Made by a program: the position numbers and the translations under genes
The notes under the pieces: model-generated
What the model was told of the DNA's origin: nothing
Seen by the model: the letters and a program-made list of their open reading frames with translations, nothing else
The model's database searches: none
Shown: positions 42,513 through 53,024 of the stretch, one piece after another
How positions within the stretch are numbered: position 1 is the first letter of the stretch
How the letters are laid out: each line of letters begins with the position of its first letter
Assembly (NCBI GenBank): GCA_020310875.1
Contig: CM035416.1
Location: 76,619,080 to 76,683,079, forward strand
Length of the DNA: 64,000 nt
Direction: 5' to 3'
From: Ceratopteris richardii
Lineage: Eukaryota; Streptophyta; Polypodiopsida; Polypodiales; Pteridaceae

Positions 42513-44738
42513 TTGTGTTTTTGTGTGCTTCTGCCCTGTCTATATTCTGTGGCTTTGTTGTTCTCTACGCGTGCCGTGGAAGCTCTGGCTCACATAGCAA
42601 CCTTCCGTGCGGGTCTCACTCCAGATGTGAGTGAGTACTTGCGTGCTCGAGGATTGTTGGCCTTCGCTGAACTGCCTTGGCATTCAGTGGAGTGTCACCC
42701 CTTCCATGTGCAGATCATCTTTGCTATTGCTGCCACGCCTGCTACAAAGCAGTGTTGGCCATTAACATGTTTAAACCCCCGTAACATCGTTACTCTCAAC
42801 ATGGTTGCTGAGGGATTCCGTCTCCCTCAGGAAGGGTTGGAGAATGGACCGCTCCTCCCTCTCGCTACCATGAAGGAATTGTTTCCTCGGCACTCATCTA
42901 ATGAGTTTGTCATCCTTTGCCTCCCTGAACCAGAGCATACCGCTTTGCAATTCCTTGTCATAGCATTAAACTCATGAACATACGGTATTTCCCTACCTTT
43001 TTACTCCTTGATCGACACTGCCTCCCGTGAACTCGTCAATTTCACCTTTTTTTTCTTTAGGTGCATTCACCATGAATGCATAGCGGTTACAAAACAGTTA
43101 GCCAAGCATGACATTCCTCACACTCGCTTACCCCATCTCCTTACCCTTCTCCTTCCGGTGGTACAAGCCGCGCAACCCCCACCCAATACTATGTTGTTGC
43201 ATGAAGAATCTACATGGATGGTCGAAGACGACGACGATGAAGACCTGCTTCATTTTTTCACCGCAAACACAGACGTGTTAGCCCATCTGAAAGCCAGGTA
43301 TAGGGCTCCAATGCGGGTCAAGAAGTGGAAGTCTTTCATGACACCGCCACCTCCTTATAGGTCGAGTCCATTCCATCTTCTTCTCTCAAGCAGCCGGATC
43401 AAGATGCGATCATGGAAGATGTAGCTGAAGTCTCCTCGCGGGAAGAATCTCATCAACCGGATGCTGAGGCTGTGAAGGAGATGGCGGAAGCTACTGGGGG
43501 TACGGACTTTCAACCTCCTTCATCACCAACCGCTGACGTCCAAGCAAATGCAGTCACGATCCAAGCAGATGCAGTCACGGTCCAAGCAGATGCAGTCACG
43601 CAGTTGACTAGAAATGTCGAGACCGTTACCGAAGCTGCTGTGGATGACAAAATGATTGAGACCGGAATAGTTTTGGCATCAACTGCCCTTATCTCTCTTC
43701 CTCCGCCAACCACTCTTCCTGACCCTGTTGACGTTCTTCTTGGTGCACCTTCTACTGCCATCCGTGAGGCATCAACTCATCCGTTATCCTCTCCCGATTA
43801 CTCTCCACCATCCTCCCCTCATCTGCTCTCTACCTCATCATCACAACCTCCTCCTTCTCTTCCTCCCCCAGCAGTTATGTCCATGGAACTGGCATCTATG
43901 GGCCAACTTCTTATCCAATTCTCCTAGCAATTGCCCCTCCAGATGAAGATAGCAACTCAGAACATCCAACAAGAGTTGTAGAGTAAAGTTGACGTGCTCG
44001 AAGCAGATATTGCTCTGCTTCAAGAAGAAGCAATTGTGGCCAAAGCTGAGACTCATGCATTGCAGACTCAAATCCATCAATTGCAAGACCAATTAGCGGA
44101 AAAGGGCACTCTGCTTGTTCAACGGGACACAGAAATCACTAAATTGAAGCAAGAACTTATCGACAAGATAGATGCCATGACTGCCTTAGGAAATGAGCTT
44201 CATAGTATGAGGGATGCCCTCAGCGTGTTAGAAGAAGCTTCCCAGTCCCTTGCGGCCAATGTGCTTAAAGCAGAAGCTGAGTTACACAATGTTACTAAGC
44301 GCTTGTTTCAGAGAGATCAAGAGTTCACGGAGGAGGTTGCCAGGTATTTACGGTTGAAGAAAGAACTTGAAGGTGTGCAGAAGGAGAGAGAAGCTTATTA
44401 TAAAACTATCCAGTATCAAGCTCAAGAGCTGGAAAGACGAGAAAAACAATTGGGCGCTCAGGCTGATAGGCTTTCCAGAATTGATGCAGAGATCGTTGAG
44501 ATGAAGCTGAGAAGAGATGTTGCCATTGCTAATCTTCTACCTGCAATAAGCATTTTTGCAGACATAGACAGAATCGCTCATGACTCAAGTCATCGCTGCC
44601 AATTCTGTTCGGCCAGATGCACAGCTGATTGAGCCGGACATTTTGAAAGATATGCTAGATTCTCTAAAACAAAAAATTACCCGAACTTTTAAATTAGCCA
44701 GAACTCTGTATATCCAAGGCATCATTGATGATCCTTAA
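42513..44738 (+). pseudogene. Third ORF of element O: globular, Pro-rich, coiled coil
   Basis: Pieces at 42513-42977, about 43060-43400, 43412-43927 and 43994-44738 read as one protein broken by stops and frameshifts. The first part is globular (RAGLTPDVSEYLRARGLLAF, LPEPEHTALQFLVIALN). An acidic/basic middle (EDDDDEDLLHFFTANTD) and a Pro/Ser/Thr-rich segment with a 21-bp repeat follow. A long coiled coil (HALQTQIHQLQDQLAEKGTL, ELEGVQKEREAYYKTIQYQ) ends with TRTFKLARTLYIQGIIDDP. I do not recognise the family. Its layout parallels the third ORFs of D and E. Confidence 0.6.
43540..43600 (+). repeat. 21-bp tandem repeat (three copies) in third ORF
   Basis: Units ccaagcaaatgcagtcacgat, with small changes, encode QANAVTI/QADAVTV/QADAVTQ. 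The period keeps the reading frame. Confidence 0.8.
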
Positions 44739-45645
44739 TGTAATTTTCAGTTTTGGGTTTGTGTACCTAAGTCAAGAAGACTTAAGCACTTGTGCCAAAG
44801 AGATTATACCTCATTTGCCACACAAGTACATATAGTGGGAAATTGACACACGCTTACTTGTCAATCCGATCAAACGACCTAACCAAGCGTATGAGGACAT
44901 GTGCTCACATGATGGGAAATGAAGTGGTTCAGCTTATATGCATGAGAAAAGACTAATCCACCTCTCTACTCACTGAAATACTGAAAGTGTCTGCTGCGAC
45001 ACCACTTATAGTAGTTTTCAGTAAATCGAGGATTTCTCCCAACTCCGAACTCCGAATATAGCCAATAGCAGACTCATTTCAAAACTCTCGATGAGACGCA
45101 TCTATTGGAGTGGCTTCACTCAATTTTGACAACTGTGCTTCAAGTTATGACCAAAATAGTGAATGGCAAAAAACACCCACACTCACTCCACAACTTCTAC
45201 AAGCTCACACACACACACTACAGTAGCTCAAAAACAGTGGGGAGGGGTAGATAACAGTCCTACACACACATTCCAAGCATCACACACACATAGAAGATCA
45301 AGGAGAAGATGAAAATCTACAAGAAAGAAGCAATTTCAAAAATCAGGAGCTCTCCTTCTTCACAATGGCAAAAAGTCTCTACAAAGAGTCACAAAGTGAC
45401 TTATATACATGTGCCCTAAAATTGGTCCTTTCACACAAGAGACCGGCACTTTATTACTAAAAAGTGAATTTCCTACTAATTTACAAGGAATATTTTACAA
45501 CAAGTTGGGATTATGCAACTAGAGGACTCCTCTAGTGCATTTACATGGCTTGAGGGAATTTCCTAAGACTTTGAAGAAGAAAAATATGCCCATAAATTTG
45601 AAAATTTTGGGGCTCTCCTTTCTCGTGCCACTTTGCTCTACAACA
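44739..45645 (-). repeat. Probable 3' LTR of element E (left limit uncertain)
   Basis: The inner end is well placed: on the minus strand a polypurine tract is followed at 45645 by TGTTGTAGAGC. A TATA box (TGTATATAA, 45401-45409) lies about 240 bases inside, as expected for U3. The left end is not proven because the partner LTR is outside the window; 44739 is the first position after the third ORF of O. CA-rich repeats lie near 45210-45290. No coding sequence is seen. Confidence 0.5.
45401..45409 (-). promoter_or_regulatory. TATA box in LTR of element E
   Basis: TGTATATAA on the minus strand inside the probable LTR, in a position suited to be the element promoter. Confidence 0.5.
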
Positions 45646-45660
45646 CTCTCCCCCTCTTTG
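45646..45660 (-). promoter_or_regulatory. Polypurine tract of element E
   Basis: On the minus strand, CAAAGAGGGGGAGAG immediately precedes the LTR start TGTTGTAG. The GGGGGAG core is the same type as in B and in the copia element. Confidence 0.75.
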
Positions 45661-46247
45661 TCTCTGTCATCCCTTGACAGGCTTTACTTTCTTGTCTATC
45701 ACTTGTTTTTTGCGTGCATCCCTTGGTCAGTTTTACCTGTTTGTCAGACTGGCATTACGTTTCAATGGCCCTGATCTTGATTCTTCTTTCACATCCTCTG
45801 GGCTTGATGCATTGCTTTGAGCTTGTTTATTTTGTTGCCAACACATGCTATCAGTGGGAGGATTATTACCTACCAAGTATCTTCTTGCACTTCTTCATGA
45901 ATGCTTCCTGGCCCTGGTTCATCCTTCCCATGAAATGTCCTGGTTTTGATTGTTCTTTAATTCCATTCCTAAGGACATGGCTATTTGGCGTTGTTGCCTG
46001 ATGTGTGCCCCTGCGGGGCTTTGGGCAGAGGGTGGTTCTTTTGCTTTATGATCTTCATTCTTTATTGAGCAATTTTCAACTTTGATCTTCTTCTTCTTCT
46101 TCTCTTGCATGATTCCCCTTCCACACGTCCCTCCTCCTGAACTCTATCGTCCCCGACAGGCTTTTTGTGGCGACGTGAGTACGTTTGTATGGTTGTTTGC
46201 TCTCTTTGATTCAGCAAATTGGCGTGACATATCATAAATTCCTTCCA
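45661..46247 (-). other. 3' non-coding region of element E
   Basis: About 590 bases between the third ORF stop and the polypurine tract. No gene is supported. Confidence 0.6.
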
Positions 46248-49162
46248 CTAGCTGGACTTCACTCCATCCTCTGGTGCTTGTTGGTGATCCGCAAAAAAGC
46301 TGGTTTCATAAGCCACCAGTCTTGCATTAAGATTTGAAGTCATTTTTATAAAAATTTTTGAATCTATTTCGAAGAAGCCGATGAAAAATGCTTCTTCAAA
46401 AGTTTGCATGTATGTTGACAGCAAAAACATAAGTCGTGAATAATAGGCCATGAGTGTTAAGCGGCTCGGAATGGTTGAAAGATAAAAAATGAGTGCTTCG
46501 GATCCTTGTGTAATGCCGATGAAGTTCAAAAAAGTATATTTTGCATGCTGGAAGACTTTAATTACTGCCTTAGCGCTGTCCTTCCCAAAATTGCAACCAG
46601 GAGCGTCTACGGGGTACTGGGCAAAATGATGGATTTACTTGAAGCGCATATGGTGATGCTTCCCATTGTACCTGCAATGTAGGATTCTTTTCCAAAACTT
46701 TGCGCCTCCATATGTGATCGGCCTTTTCGAATTCTTCTTGAGTATACATGAATGTATCTTGGCTGAATTGGAGGTTATTATACGGATCTTTATTTGTCGT
46801 TGTCTTTATATACTGTCGTGTTTGCTATTTTAGTAGGACGTATGGTACATTGAATGGCTTCAAAATTTGATCTAAGTTTTTGCTCTCGACTTTATCTTCC
46901 TTCATGACTTGGATTATTTGATCTTCAAATTCGGCAGTAAGCTGGGACACCAGTAGTGCCCTTTCCGGTCAGCTCACTTCTGCAATGTCCCGATTATTAT
47001 GTTCAATTTGGATCTCCTGTTCCTCCCTTATTGGCAAACGATATAAGGGGGGAGAGAGAGGACGTACCTCAGCCTCCTCAATAGCCTCTGGGGATTTTGG
47101 AACTATTGGTGTCCCCTCAATTGCCTTCTGCTCTAGCTTCTCTTGTAATTGCTTAATCATCTCATCTTTTTGCTAGATTTCTGCATTGGCTTTAGCAATA
47201 GTGTTCCTGTGTTTGAGAAGTTCTTGAGCAACAATATCAAGGTGATCAATGTCTTCTTTACATTGCATAAGATAGCAATTCTCAGCTTTTTTCCATTTAG
47301 TCCTTAGAGTTGCGGTGTCCTCCATGTACCTCTTTTCCCAGTCAGCAATGACTGCCTGCTCCTGCTTGAGCTGATCTTCATACTTAGCCATCTTCTCTTC
47401 TAGTTCCTTGATGTCTTTTTCCGGCCTTTCCTGAACATCTATGGACTGATCACTTAGAAGAGCTGTCATGAGCTCCTTATTTTGGTTCCTTAGGTTTTCT
47501 GCCTCCTCCATATATACCTTGATTTGTGATTCTAAGATCTTACTTCTAGCAATCATCCGTGTCTTCTCAGTCTCGCTAGCCTCATATTTTTGTTGTACTT
47601 CCTGTAGTTGTTCTTTTGATTTTGCGTTTTTTGTTTCTAAATTGTTGCATTGCTTTTTGGCTTTTTGAAGTTCATTTTCTTTATGCATTATTTGTTCTTT
47701 TGCTAGCTGTAATTCTGTGGAAAGGTGCTTACCGATTTCTTGTAGTGCATGCTTTTCCGGCATCGCTTGATCATAATCTTCATCAGCTTCAAGCATTAAC
47801 TGTTGTGTGTCCATTGCGGTTCTGATCATGTCTTGCACTACGGGCTTGAGCTGAGCGATGTCGACATTCAACCATGTTCTTGGTATACTCGGAGCTTCTC
47901 CTGTGTGTACATCTTTCCCATGCTCTACATGGATAGTCTCGTTGTGTGGTTGTGTGATTTGTAGTTGAATTTCTGGTTCTTTTCGTTGCTCATCCAAGTC
48001 AATAACTTTAGTGGCACTCCCTTGAAATATGACATCCATTGGGGAGGGTTCTGCCACAACCCTTATCGGAGTGAAGGGTTCTGATTCTTCGACTATAGCT
48101 TCTTTAGGCTCTTTCTTTGGTATCTTGATCGACACTTCCCCTGTAAGTGTTGTCTCCTTGATTTGAATGGTGGAAGTCTCATTGATTTTGATGACATGTG
48201 TCCCTTCTTGGTTTGCTTCCTTGCTTGCGGTGTCCTGAGTGGGGTGGGTAGTGTTGTCTTCCACCTTCATGCCTTCTTCTACTTCATTGTAGTCGACTGC
48301 ATTAAGTTCCTCCCATTGTCCATCATCCTTAGATTCACTTTGGATATCCACATTTAATAATGAGGTGTCGAGTTCTTTTTGTGCATCCGAAGATGAGCTT
48401 GAATTATCCAACCCTAATTCTCTGTAGCGGTGTACTTTGATGAGCTTCTTTTTTGCTCCCATCTCTCGGTGGGCCTGCTGGTAATGGTTCTTGCACCAGT
48501 AGGTTAATTTGACCTTCCGTATATGTGTGTGTGTCTTCCAATGCTTTAGTTAAATCTTCTTCCGTAATAAGCCTTTGCTCGTCAATCCTTGTCTTTGGAA
48601 GTACGTGTGCCCTTTTCGTGGCTGGAACTTCCTCTTCTACTTGCTTTACTTCCCTTAATCTCTTTGTTCCTCTCATTTTGGGTTGAGATCTGGTTTCAAC
48701 CTATTTAGCAAACTTGACTCCTCTTTTCTTTTTGGGAACGGTGGCGACTTTGGCATATTTAGCCATAGCAGTTGATGATAGCATTTCTTGTAGATGCTCT
48801 CTAATGCCTAAATCATGGTAGATCAATATTGTCAGAGCTACACTGCCATTGAGGAACTTCTTGCTCTTCCATTGCTTCTTTGCCTCGAATAGCCTTTCCT
48901 GTATGTAAGGAGTCAGATTAATTTGATTGCCAATTTGCTTGATGGCATGTGAGAGTAGCTGAACAATTATCTTCTGCGGAGCCGTGTATCGATGCATATT
49001 TGGGAAGCAGAAGTGCTAGTGGACGAGATTGACTTCTTCTTCAATATCCACTCGATTGATGTCAGTGAACGTTCTGGTCTTTGCTCCGTGGCTTTCCTCT
49101 TTCAATACAGGAAATTCCAATACTTCCTCTTGAATTGTTGCTTCAGAATCTTTAGAAGCCAT
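46248..49162 (-). pseudogene. Very long third ORF of element E with coiled coil
   Basis: A frame starting MASKDSEATIQEEVLEFPVL at 49162 can be followed for about 970 codons to EDGVKSS (46248), across TAG stops (49016-49018, about 48701, 47171 and 46830), a TGA near 46967 and two frameshifts (near 48460 and 46600). N-terminal region: MHRYTAPQKIIVQLLSHAIK, then basic VPKKKRGVKFAK. The middle is acidic. A long coiled coil (about 47180-47760; KHALQEIGKHLSTELQLAKE, ELQKAKKQCNNLETKNAKSK) follows. The last part (SEALIFYLSTIPSRLTLMAY) is hydrophobic. Because open stretches of 100-430 codons survive between lesions, this was a real protein. I do not recognise the family. Confidence 0.6.
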
Positions 49163-49384
49163 CTGCACTTGTAAGGAAAAGTGCATTAGCTTCAATTAAA
49201 AACCTAGCAATTGTGCAGTGCATTGTAGTGACATGTCGTCGTTCCATCACTCCGTTTCCCTTGATTTCATAAGTGAGATCTCTTACCACATCTTTTTATT
49301 GCTTTTCTTGAAAGAAAACAATTATTAGTATAGCCGAAGCATTTATTTATTTACATATTATGTCCATTCCTAAGGAAGTTGAAG

Positions 49385-49846
49385 CTATGACCTAATCTCC
49401 ATTGGAGAATGTGCACCACTAACTTCATTATGTACATCAAGTGCCGAATGCTTGGCCTTGTAATGTGGCCCTATCATGCATACTTTAGGTGCATTTGATA
49501 GTTTATGAGTGCAATTGGAATCTTTGTTGTTGTGGTGGTCCACTCCTTGCAGTTGCTTTGGTTTCCAAATCCATTTCGTGGTCGTGTTGATAGGCCGTTT
49601 CTGTACTTTGGTTCCTCGAGCTTCATGTGCTCTCTTTGTTTCTTCTAATGTCCTAGTGATAGAGGTTTTGCTCTTCCTGTTTCTAAGACGAATCTGTCTT
49701 GGCTTCCTTGTCCAAATGTCACGTTGTAATGCATCCTCATGTTTGATTATGTCTTGCTTGGCTGCTTGTCTGACCTTCTTGGGAATCCATATCTGTTGTC
49801 GTGCTCTCTGAGCTTCAATCAAAGGCTTAGGGAGCCATACCTGCAA
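49385..49846 (-). pseudogene. Basic tail of element E pol with repeated W-x-P-K motifs
   Basis: In the same frame as the upstream integrase/protease ORF and separated from it by a single TAG (49868-49870), so probably the polyprotein C-terminus. It is very basic, with repeated Trp-centred motifs: VWLPKPL, IWIPKKV, DIWTRKP and KWIWKPK. The function is unknown; basic Trp/Lys repeats could bind nucleic acid. Confidence 0.55.
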
Positions 49847-49867
49847 GAGTCTTTTTGTTTTAGATAT

Positions 49868-51451
49868 CTATGAAGTTGACTTTTTGTTCTCCTTTTTCTC
49901 CTCATTAATTGGTGTTGACGTCTCTAATTTCTGCACTTGATCCTTGCATACCCATTTGAATTTGACCGTTCCTTGATGCGAGCATCTGAGTGTTGTTTTC
50001 CACATTGGTGATCCTCCTGTCGTGTGAGAAACTCCATGAGAGTTGGTTTCCTTAGTGTATGGCCGTTCACCAATTGAATAGGATGATTTCACTTCTTCCT
50101 TGGACACACTAGGGTTTGAGCTTTCTGCTTCTTCTAGATTCGTCCTTGAGGTATTGGGGCTGGAATCATGCTCTGTGTGCTCTTCGTTGAGTTCTTTCTC
50201 ATTTTCAATGGCTTCCGATTTCGGTGAGGGCTTCTCCCCTAATAGACTAAAAATTTCCATGTGCCCTATCTTGGCTGAAATATATCCTTGTGCCAGGTGG
50301 ATGCTTACTTCATTCTCAATGATCCAATCCTGTCCTAGGATCAAGTCTTCTATTAAGTCTTCATCCCTGCATACTAAAACTCGTTGTTCCATGGAAGAAT
50401 TTCCTAGGTGGAGGGACACAATAGTTTCTCCCATGCATTCTATGGTTTGACCTCCAATTCCTATCATATGAGCTTTCGTGGGAGTCATAGTCATTTGCAA
50501 ATCTTGTATGACCGTATTTCGTATGCAGTTGAGTCCTGCTCCTGAGTCTATCAAAGCATCTATCAATTTGTACTCTGTTCTACCAATCCCTAGGTTTAGA
50601 TAAGGTTGTGACATGTAGACATTAGTCGGGTCAGACTTAGGGACTTGGTAATTCGCCATAGGGATAGGCTCTTCTCCTTGGAGATACCATTCGTCTCTTT
50701 GCCTAATCCATTCTTTCCATTTCTTGATGTGTTCTAGGGCTTCTTGCCGTGCCTCCTCTCTAATCTGTTCTTCCTCTTTCTTCCTATTTTGTGCACCTAC
50801 TAGACGTGCTAACATTTGATCCGTCAATGGCTCCATGAACCGTTTCACTGTACATCCGCTTATGTAGTTAGGAAGAATGTCTCCATCTAAAGTGGCTAGA
50901 TTAACTACTCCACTAGTCGAGATCCTATTAATGATTAGAGGTCCATATCCGCGCTTCTGTAACTTCTTCGCATGTTGCTTCAAGGTGTAGACCAGGACTA
51001 GGTATCCTTCCTTTAGTCCTTTGTCTTTTATGTGAGCGTCGTAATATGCCTTTTGTCTTCTCTTCGCTGCATATATTCCTGTGACAGCTTGTAACCTAGT
51101 TTCATACAGCCTCTCTATTTGGTCTATTTGTTGGGATAATTCATGTCCGGTCCATTCATACTGTTGGGCTACTCTCAAAGTGGTTAGTAAAAAATCAATT
51201 GGCAAAATTTCATTCTGCCCGTACACTAAATTGAATGGGGTAGTTCCAATGGCAGTCTTGTACGCGACTCGGAAGGCCCAAATTGCATGATGCAATTGAT
51301 TGTCCCAGTCAGACCTTCCATTATTGACAATCTTTGTCAATACCGTGCATAATACCTTATTGGAACTTTCTGCTTGACCATTGGCTTGGGGATGGTATGG
51401 GGCTGAGTTTTTGTGGATCACTAAAAACTCATTCATTAGAGATTCTATCAC
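49868..51451 (-). pseudogene. Element E integrase C-terminal half fused to a second aspartic protease
   Basis: 527 uninterrupted codons. Residues about 15-190 are integrase: catalytic Glu in NGQAESSNKVL, WAFRVAYKTAIGTTPFNLVY, tail EGYLVLVYTLKQHAKKLQ and GYGPLIINRISTSGVVN. A charged helix follows (EEEQIREEARQEALEHIKKW). Residues about 285-390 form a retropepsin-like domain: ALIDSGAGLNCI (active-site DSGAG), HMIGIGGQTIECMGETIVSL, then LIEDLILGQDWI, the second hallmark ILG motif. A Ser/Glu-rich tail ends the ORF. The normal protease of this element lies upstream of RT, so this is a second one, not part of another insertion, because the frame is continuous. Its cleavage activity is unknown. Confidence 0.8.
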
Positions 51452-51798
51452 CTCATTGATGAAGTGTGTTCTTGGATCCTCACAATCTCAATTGGTGTGA
51501 ATATATGCTCAAAAAGAAAATTAGCCGTGGTTTGAGCATCGTTTTTTCTAGTAGCCTTTGCCTCTACCCATTTTGTCAAGTAATCTGTGGCTACTATGAT
51601 ATATTCGACATGTGACCCTTTGGCCGGTGGGTTAATGGTTCCTATGAAGTCAATACCCCATTTAGAGAATGCTCTAGCACAAACCATAGGTCTCATCCGA
51701 ATCGGGTATTTAGCCCTTTGGCATGTCTCGCAGCTTCGTACATATGTCTCCGCATCCATATGTAAAGTTGGCCACCACAAGCCTGTGAAGAGGATCAT
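51448..51798 (-). pseudogene. Element E integrase core, first half
   Basis: Starts in the second zinc module (GLWWPTLHMDAETYVRSC, CETCQRAKYPI) and continues into the catalytic core with Asp in KWGIDFIGTINPPAKG and TDYLTKWVEAKATRKND. The frame is lost near 51480. In the next frame the sequence reads DPRTHFINEV where DxGTHFINEV is expected, so the second catalytic Asp codon survives. A one-base loss at 51795-51800 separates it from the upstream ORF (stop TGA overlapping ATG). Confidence 0.8.
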
Positions 51799-53024
51799 TC
51801 TACGGTTCTCTCGGCTGAAAAATGACCTCTTGCTGCACCTCTGTGTGCCATCTCTAATACGGGTAAATACTCTCCTTCATGCATACATAGCCGTAATTGA
51901 TTGTCTTTTCCGCTTCTAAAAAAATGTCTTCCCATAAGTACATACTCCTTGCTCATTTCTTCTAGGGATCCTTTTCTTGCCAAGCTGACTCCTTCCTCGT
52001 GCTCTCTTGTCTTTAGGAATTTGACCAATGTTTTGCTCCAATTGGGTGCTATCATTGAGAAAGGTATGGATGTATGATCCTCGGGGATTGTCTCTTGGCA
52101 TTCTCCACAGTTACTCACACAGTCGTGGACATCCTTAGGCATGTATGGCCAGTATACTCCTAATAGCTTTAACTCCCTAATAGTTTCATGAGTTCCTTTG
52201 TGTGTCCTCCATTTGTTCACATGTGCTTGCTCAATCAGCTTCAATTGTTCATCCTCCTCAACACATCTCAGCAATACACCATTGGGTTCCTTATAGTACA
52301 CACTTCCCACAATAATGTGCAAATTCCTTGATTGGCAAATTTCCTTTTTGCTCTCCTTATTGATGGAGTGTTGTGGGCCATGAGTAAGTATAGGAATTAG
52401 TTTCTCTGCCCACTTTGGACAAACTTCCAGATTAAACAAATAAGTGTCTGGAAGATCATCGGGTACTCCACTTGGTGGTTCTCCGTGTGTTAACCTAGAA
52501 AGGTGATCTGATCTTACATGCGTGTTTCCCTTTTTCACTATCACTTCAAAGTTGAACTCCATCAATAGTAGGAACCATTTTACCAACCTTCCCGTGTTAC
52601 AGTGCTTATTGACTAGGTACAATAAGGCTTGATGGTCTATGAAGAACTTGAATTTGTTGCCTAAGAGATAGTGTCTAAATTTCTTTACTACATAGACCAT
52701 TCCTAATCCTTCTCGCTTGGTAGTCGTATAATTCCTCTCAACTTGATTCAGTTGTCTACTTGCATAGGCAATTGGGTGATCTAACTTCCCTTCGTCTGTA
52801 GGTTGGGCTAAGATACAACCTATTGTGTAATTAGAAGCATCTACATGAATATGAAAAGGCTTGTTCCAATTCGGTATTTTCAGAATTGGAGCAGTGCTAA
52901 GCCTCTTCTTTAACTCATTGAATGCCTTCTCACATTCCTCTGTGCAAGTGAATGAGTTAAGAGTCCATACAAGGGTTTGGCGATTATGGCATACATGTGG
53001 ATGAATCGACGGTAATATCCACAA
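51795..53024 (-). pseudogene. Element E RNase H and duplicated H2C2 zinc modules
   Basis: RNase H: PFHIHVDASNYTIGCILAQP, HPIAYASRQLNQVERNYTTT, FIDHQALLYLVN. The linker (DDLPDTYLFNLEVCPKWAEK) leads to zinc module 1: VYYKEPNGVLLRCVEEDEQ, LIEQAH..THKGTHETIRELK, LGVYWPYMPKDVHDC to CGECQ. A second, diverged copy of linker plus module follows: WSKTLVKFLKTREHEEG, HFFRSGKDNQLRLCMHEGE, EMAHRGAARGHFSAERTVE, continuing in the next ORF to CETCQ. Other gypsy elements here have only one such module. RNase H reads TTTKREGL where most have TTTERE. Confidence 0.8.

Noticed and set aside
50280..50600. Second protease of element E as part of another nested element's gag-pro
   Set aside because: It lies in one continuous ORF with the integrase tail, with no LTR, primer site or target duplication between them.
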